From: Allomuricauda sp. | GTDB taxonomy: Bacteria; Bacteroidota; Bacteroidia; Flavobacteriales; Flavobacteriaceae | Direction: 5' to 3' | Length of the DNA: 64,000 nt | Assembly: GCA_030148335.1 (NCBI GenBank) | Contig: JASBTQ010000015.1 | Location: forward strand, 1 to 64,000 | Shown: piece after piece, positions 61,614 to 64,000 of the stretch | How the letters are laid out: every line of letters starts with the position of its first letter | Position numbering within the stretch: position 1 is the first letter of the stretch | The notes under the pieces: model-generated | Database searches by the model: none | What the model was told of the DNA's origin: nothing | What the model saw: the letters and a program-made list of their open reading frames with translations, nothing else | Made by a program: the position numbers and the translations under genes

Positions 61614-63002
61614 ATGAGCAAGTTTGATATAATTGTTTTGGGCAGTGGTCCCGGTGGATATGTTACAGCTATCAGGGCCTCTCAATTGGGTTTCAAAACA
61701 GCCATTGTTGAAAAAGAAAGTTTGGGCGGTGTCTGTCTCAATTGGGGATGTATCCCTACCAAGGCCCTTCTAAAATCCGCTCAGGTCTTTGAATATTTGA
61801 AGCATGCCGGGGATTACGGATTGAACGCCGAAAACGTGGGACACGATTTTGCTGCCGTGGTCAAGCGAAGCCGTGGGGTTGCCGACGGAATGAGCAAAGG
61901 CGTCCAATTCTTGATGAAGAAAAATAAGATCGAGGTCATCAACGGTTTTGGAACATTAAAAAAAGGAAAAAAAATCGAGGTGAAATCCGATAGTGGAACC
62001 ACTGAATATTCCGCAGACCATATCATCATTGCCACAGGAGCGCGAAGCCGTGAATTGCCCAGCCTTCCGCAGGATGGTAAAAAAGTGATCGGGTACAGGG
62101 AAGCCATGTCATTGGACAAACAGCCCAAGAAGATGATCGTTGTGGGAAGTGGTGCCATCGGTATCGAATTTGCCTACTTCTACAATTCCATGGGTACCGA
62201 GGTGACCGTGGTGGAATTTATGCCCAACATTGTCCCTGTAGAGGACGAGGACGTGTCCAAGCAATTGGAACGTAGCTTCAAAAAAGCAGGGGTCAAGATC
62301 ATGACATCGGCCGAGGTCACCAAAGTGGACACTTCGGGAGATGGCGTAAAGGCCGCTGTAAAGACCTCCAAAGGAGAAGAAGTGCTTGAGGCAGATATCG
62401 TATTGTCCGCTGTGGGGATCAAGACGAATATTGAAAACATCGGACTGGAAGATGTGGGCATCGCCGTAGATCGCGATAAAATCTTGGTGAACGATTACTA
62501 TCAGACCAACATTCCGGGATATTATGCGATAGGTGATGTGACCCCAGGCCAAGCCCTGGCCCACGTTGCCTCTGCCGAAGGTATCCTCTGTGTTGAAAAA
62601 ATAGCAGGTATGCATGTGGAAGCCCTTGATTATGGCAACATCCCCGGATGTACTTATTGTATTCCCGAAGTTGCCTCTGTGGGATTGACCGAAAAACAGG
62701 CCAAGGAAAAAGGATACGATATCAAAGTAGGTAAGTTTCCTTTCTCTGCCAGTGGAAAAGCCAAGGCTTCAGGAAGCGCCGATGGATTCGTCAAAGTCAT
62801 TTTCGATGCCAAATATGGGGAATGGCTGGGCTGCCACATGATCGGGGCAGGCGTTACCGATATGATCGCCGAGGCCGTCGTGGCACGAAAACTCGAAACC
62901 ACTGGACATGAGGTACTGAAGGCCGTGCACCCCCACCCTACCATGAGCGAGGCGGTGATGGAAGCGGTCGCCGATGCCTATGATGAAGTGATCCACCTAT
63001 AA
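61614..63002 (+). CDS. lpd: Dihydrolipoyl dehydrogenase
   Basis: A 462-aa FAD disulphide reductase (E3 of 2-oxoacid dehydrogenases). ATG at 61614 (MSKFDIIVLGSGPGGYVTAI); the frame is open upstream but includes the promoter. Redox pair in GGVCLNWGCIPTKAL, NAD site VVGSGAIGIEFAYFYNSMG and the C-terminal His-Glu dyad in HPHPTMSEAVMEA. The length is normal. Its acyltransferase partners are not in the window. Confidence 0.96.
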   Translation: MSKFDIIVLGSGPGGYVTAIRASQLGFKTAIVEKESLGGVCLNWGCIPTKALLKSAQVFEYLKHAGDYGLNAENVGHDFAAVVKRSRGVADGMSKGVQFLMKKNKIEVINGFGTLKKGKKIEVKSDSGTTEYSADHIIIATGARSRELPSLPQDGKKVIGYREAMSLDKQPKKMIVVGSGAIGIEFAYFYNSMGTEVTVVEFMPNIVPVEDEDVSKQLERSFKKAGVKIMTSAEVTKVDTSGDGVKAAVKTSKGEEVLEADIVLSAVGIKTNIENIGLEDVGIAVDRDKILVNDYYQTNIPGYYAIGDVTPGQALAHVASAEGILCVEKIAGMHVEALDYGNIPGCTYCIPEVASVGLTEKQAKEKGYDIKVGKFPFSASGKAKASGSADGFVKVIFDAKYGEWLGCHMIGAGVTDMIAEAVVARKLETTGHEVLKAVHPHPTMSEAVMEAVADAYDEVIHL

Positions 63003-63011
63003 GAAGGCCAT

Positions 63012-63293
63012 ATGTTGAAGCTATTTAGGGCCACCGCCATTTTAGAGGGAATTTCCTATTTATTGCTTTTTGGTATGACCATGCCCTTGAAACATTGGGC
63101 GGACATTCCCCAACCCAACAAATTTGTGGGCTATGCCCATGGGATTTTATTTATCCTCTATGTGGTCGTGGCCTTGGTATTTTGTTGGGAACGCAAATGG
63201 GGCATCAAACGGTACATTGTACTATTTGTGGCGTCCCTTCTTCCCTTCGGAACCTTCTATGCGGATAAAAAGTATTTGAAGAGCTTAGCCTAA
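63012..63293 (+). CDS. DUF3817 family membrane protein
   Basis: A 93-aa protein with three membrane helices: LFRATAILEGISYLLLFG, FVGYAHGILFILYVVVAL and RYIVLFVASLLPFGTFY. These match DUF3817, a family without known function. It starts 9 bases after lpd; its 3' end overlaps that of aroQ on the other strand by nine bases. Confidence 0.85.
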   Translation: MLKLFRATAILEGISYLLLFGMTMPLKHWADIPQPNKFVGYAHGILFILYVVVALVFCWERKWGIKRYIVLFVASLLPFGTFYADKKYLKSLA

Positions 63294-63701
63294 AAAACTC
63301 TGGATGGCCAGATCATAACTCTGTAGGCCAAATCCCAAGATCACTCCTTTCGCCCCAGGCGATATGTATGAGACGTGCCTGTATTCCTCCCGTTTGTGGG
63401 TATTGGAGATATGGACCTCAACAACAGGCGTCGTCACGGCCTTTACCGCATCCCCGATACCCACCGAAGTGTGGGTGTAGGCAGCAGCGTTCAAGATGAT
63501 GCCGTCATAATCAAAGCCCACTTCCTGGATCTTACCGATGATTTCGCCTTCTATATTGGATTGGAAGTACTCCAGTTCCACTTGTGGAAATTGCTGCTGT
63601 AACTGTTTAAAATAGTCTTCAAAAGTGGTACTCCCGTACACTTCAGGTTCCCGTTTGCCCAAGAGGTTCAGATTGGGGCCGTTGATGATGATCAGTTTCA
63701 T
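63285..63701 (-). CDS. aroQ: Type II 3-dehydroquinate dehydratase
   Basis: A 138-aa shikimate pathway enzyme. IINGPNLNLLGKREPEVYG with the catalytic Tyr, a QSNIEGEIIGKI segment, ILNAAAYTHTSVGI and HISNTHKREEYRHVSY with the catalytic His. The length matches the family. Converges on DUF3817 with a nine-base overlap. Confidence 0.95.
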   Translation of the reverse strand: MKLIIINGPNLNLLGKREPEVYGSTTFEDYFKQLQQQFPQVELEYFQSNIEGEIIGKIQEVGFDYDGIILNAAAYTHTSVGIGDAVKAVTTPVVEVHISNTHKREEYRHVSYISPGAKGVILGFGLQSYDLAIQSFLG

Positions 63702-63719
63702 GTCGCTAAAAATACAACA

Positions 63720-63747
63720 AAAAGAAAAGGGCGGGAATATCCCGCCC
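63720..63747 (-). terminator. Terminator of the beta-barrel gene
   Basis: On the minus strand GGGCGGG-ATATT-CCCGCCC followed by TTTTCTTTTT, 26 bases past the stop of the gene at 63773. Confidence 0.85.
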
Positions 63748-63772
63748 TAAAGTCTATGGTCACTGCTCTTTA

Positions 63773-64000
63773 TTAATTGAAGGCATAGCGTATTCCAAAG
63801 CCAAAGGCCCCAGCTTCGCCATCTCCAGCATCGCTCAAAACAACGGCTGGTCTCCAGTCAAAGTTCAACACGATCGGCACGCCATCAATTTTGAAATCCA
63901 ATCCAGCATGTGGACGCAGTGAAAAAATATTGTCAAAGTCATCGATCAGGATGATGCTTGGTCCTATACCGGCATACCAACGAAGTCCAGGAGCACCATT
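63773..64000 (-). CDS. Outer-membrane beta-barrel protein, C-terminal part (cut by window edge)
   Basis: The last 75 codons of a minus-strand gene are in the window. The sequence alternates polar and hydrophobic residues (GLRWYAGIGPSIILID, GVPIVLNFDWRPAVVL) and ends GFGIRYAFN, typical of the final strands of a small outer-membrane beta barrel with an aromatic near the end. The family cannot be named from this part. Confidence 0.7.
   Translation of the reverse strand, partial: NGAPGLRWYAGIGPSIILIDDFDNIFSLRPHAGLDFKIDGVPIVLNFDWRPAVVLSDAGDGEAGAFGFGIRYAFN

Noticed and set aside
1..64000. CRISPR arrays, tRNA genes, insertion sequences, prophage
   Set aside because: I looked for regular direct repeats, tRNA-like cloverleaf sequences, transposase or integrase motifs and phage genes, and saw none.

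Overview
The window is a chromosomal segment of a member of the Bacteroidota, most likely a marine Flavobacteriaceae (Muricauda/Zobellia-like; this placement is inference). Evidence: a SusC/SusD pair, families largely restricted to this phylum (DUF4249, DUF3822, head-GIN DUF2807), A-type RNase P RNA, promoters of the form TTG-N17-23-TAnnTTTG, AT-rich spacers and weak Shine-Dalgarno signals. Most genes are dense core genes. No prophage, insertion sequence, CRISPR array or tRNA was seen.

Region by region. 1-1335: a truncated secreted-protein gene, a small secreted-protein gene with an apparent one-base frameshift beside its start, and AT-rich spacer with a possible 40-codon ORF. 1336-7823 (minus): an operon of a 246-aa secreted protein, a FecA-like TonB receptor with an STN domain, a DUF4249 lipoprotein and an MG2-like surface protein. 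8033-19525 (minus): a glycan-use locus of CBM9-like lipoprotein, GHL10-type TIM-barrel lipoprotein, SusC, SusD, a strong terminator, an unidentified or decayed small gene, a sodium:solute symporter and a glucosamine-6-phosphate deaminase fused to a PIG-L domain. A LytS/LytTR two-component pair (19724-21537) diverges from it and may control it. 21562-23998: Fe-S-motif GMC oxidoreductase plus a Tat-exported small subunit. 24237-27382: kdsB, a HAD phosphatase, kdnB and a PlsC-like acyltransferase, a Kdo/lipid A-related operon. 27406-31638: DUF4126, a RecD-like helicase, a two-gene membrane/DUF3822 unit and rsmD, whose 3' end overlaps antisense rnpB.

32030-34400: dnaX (TTG start, no zinc module, an A10 run where either one-base slip stops translation at once) and miaE. 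34409-37867: sixA-ppk1-ppx polyphosphate operon. 38100-41529: pyrR-pyrB-small STAS-like ORF-rnz, then pdxH. 41643-48811: lon, cmk and rpsA on minus, with a Kbp-like LysM gene and an Imm26-like gene on plus between cmk and rpsA. 49028-51988: ECF sigma factor, putative anti-sigma factor, DUF4097 and DUF2807 genes. 52045-55212: Atg22-like MFS transporter plus ChbG/YdjC deacetylase, then an M48 lipoprotein protease. 55252-59645: glgB and a GH31 alpha-glucosidase. 59808-64000: a collagen-like lipoprotein, tandem msrB genes, lpd, DUF3817, aroQ and the 3' part of an outer-membrane beta-barrel gene.

The clearest unexplained signals are the dnaX A10 slippage site, the terminator splitting the SusCD locus, kdnB without a visible kdnA, the Imm26-like gene without a toxin, a pyrR leader too short for attenuation, and a possible PilM/pseudopilin-like pair upstream of rsmD. 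None of these was tested by a database search or computation; each finding says what would settle it.
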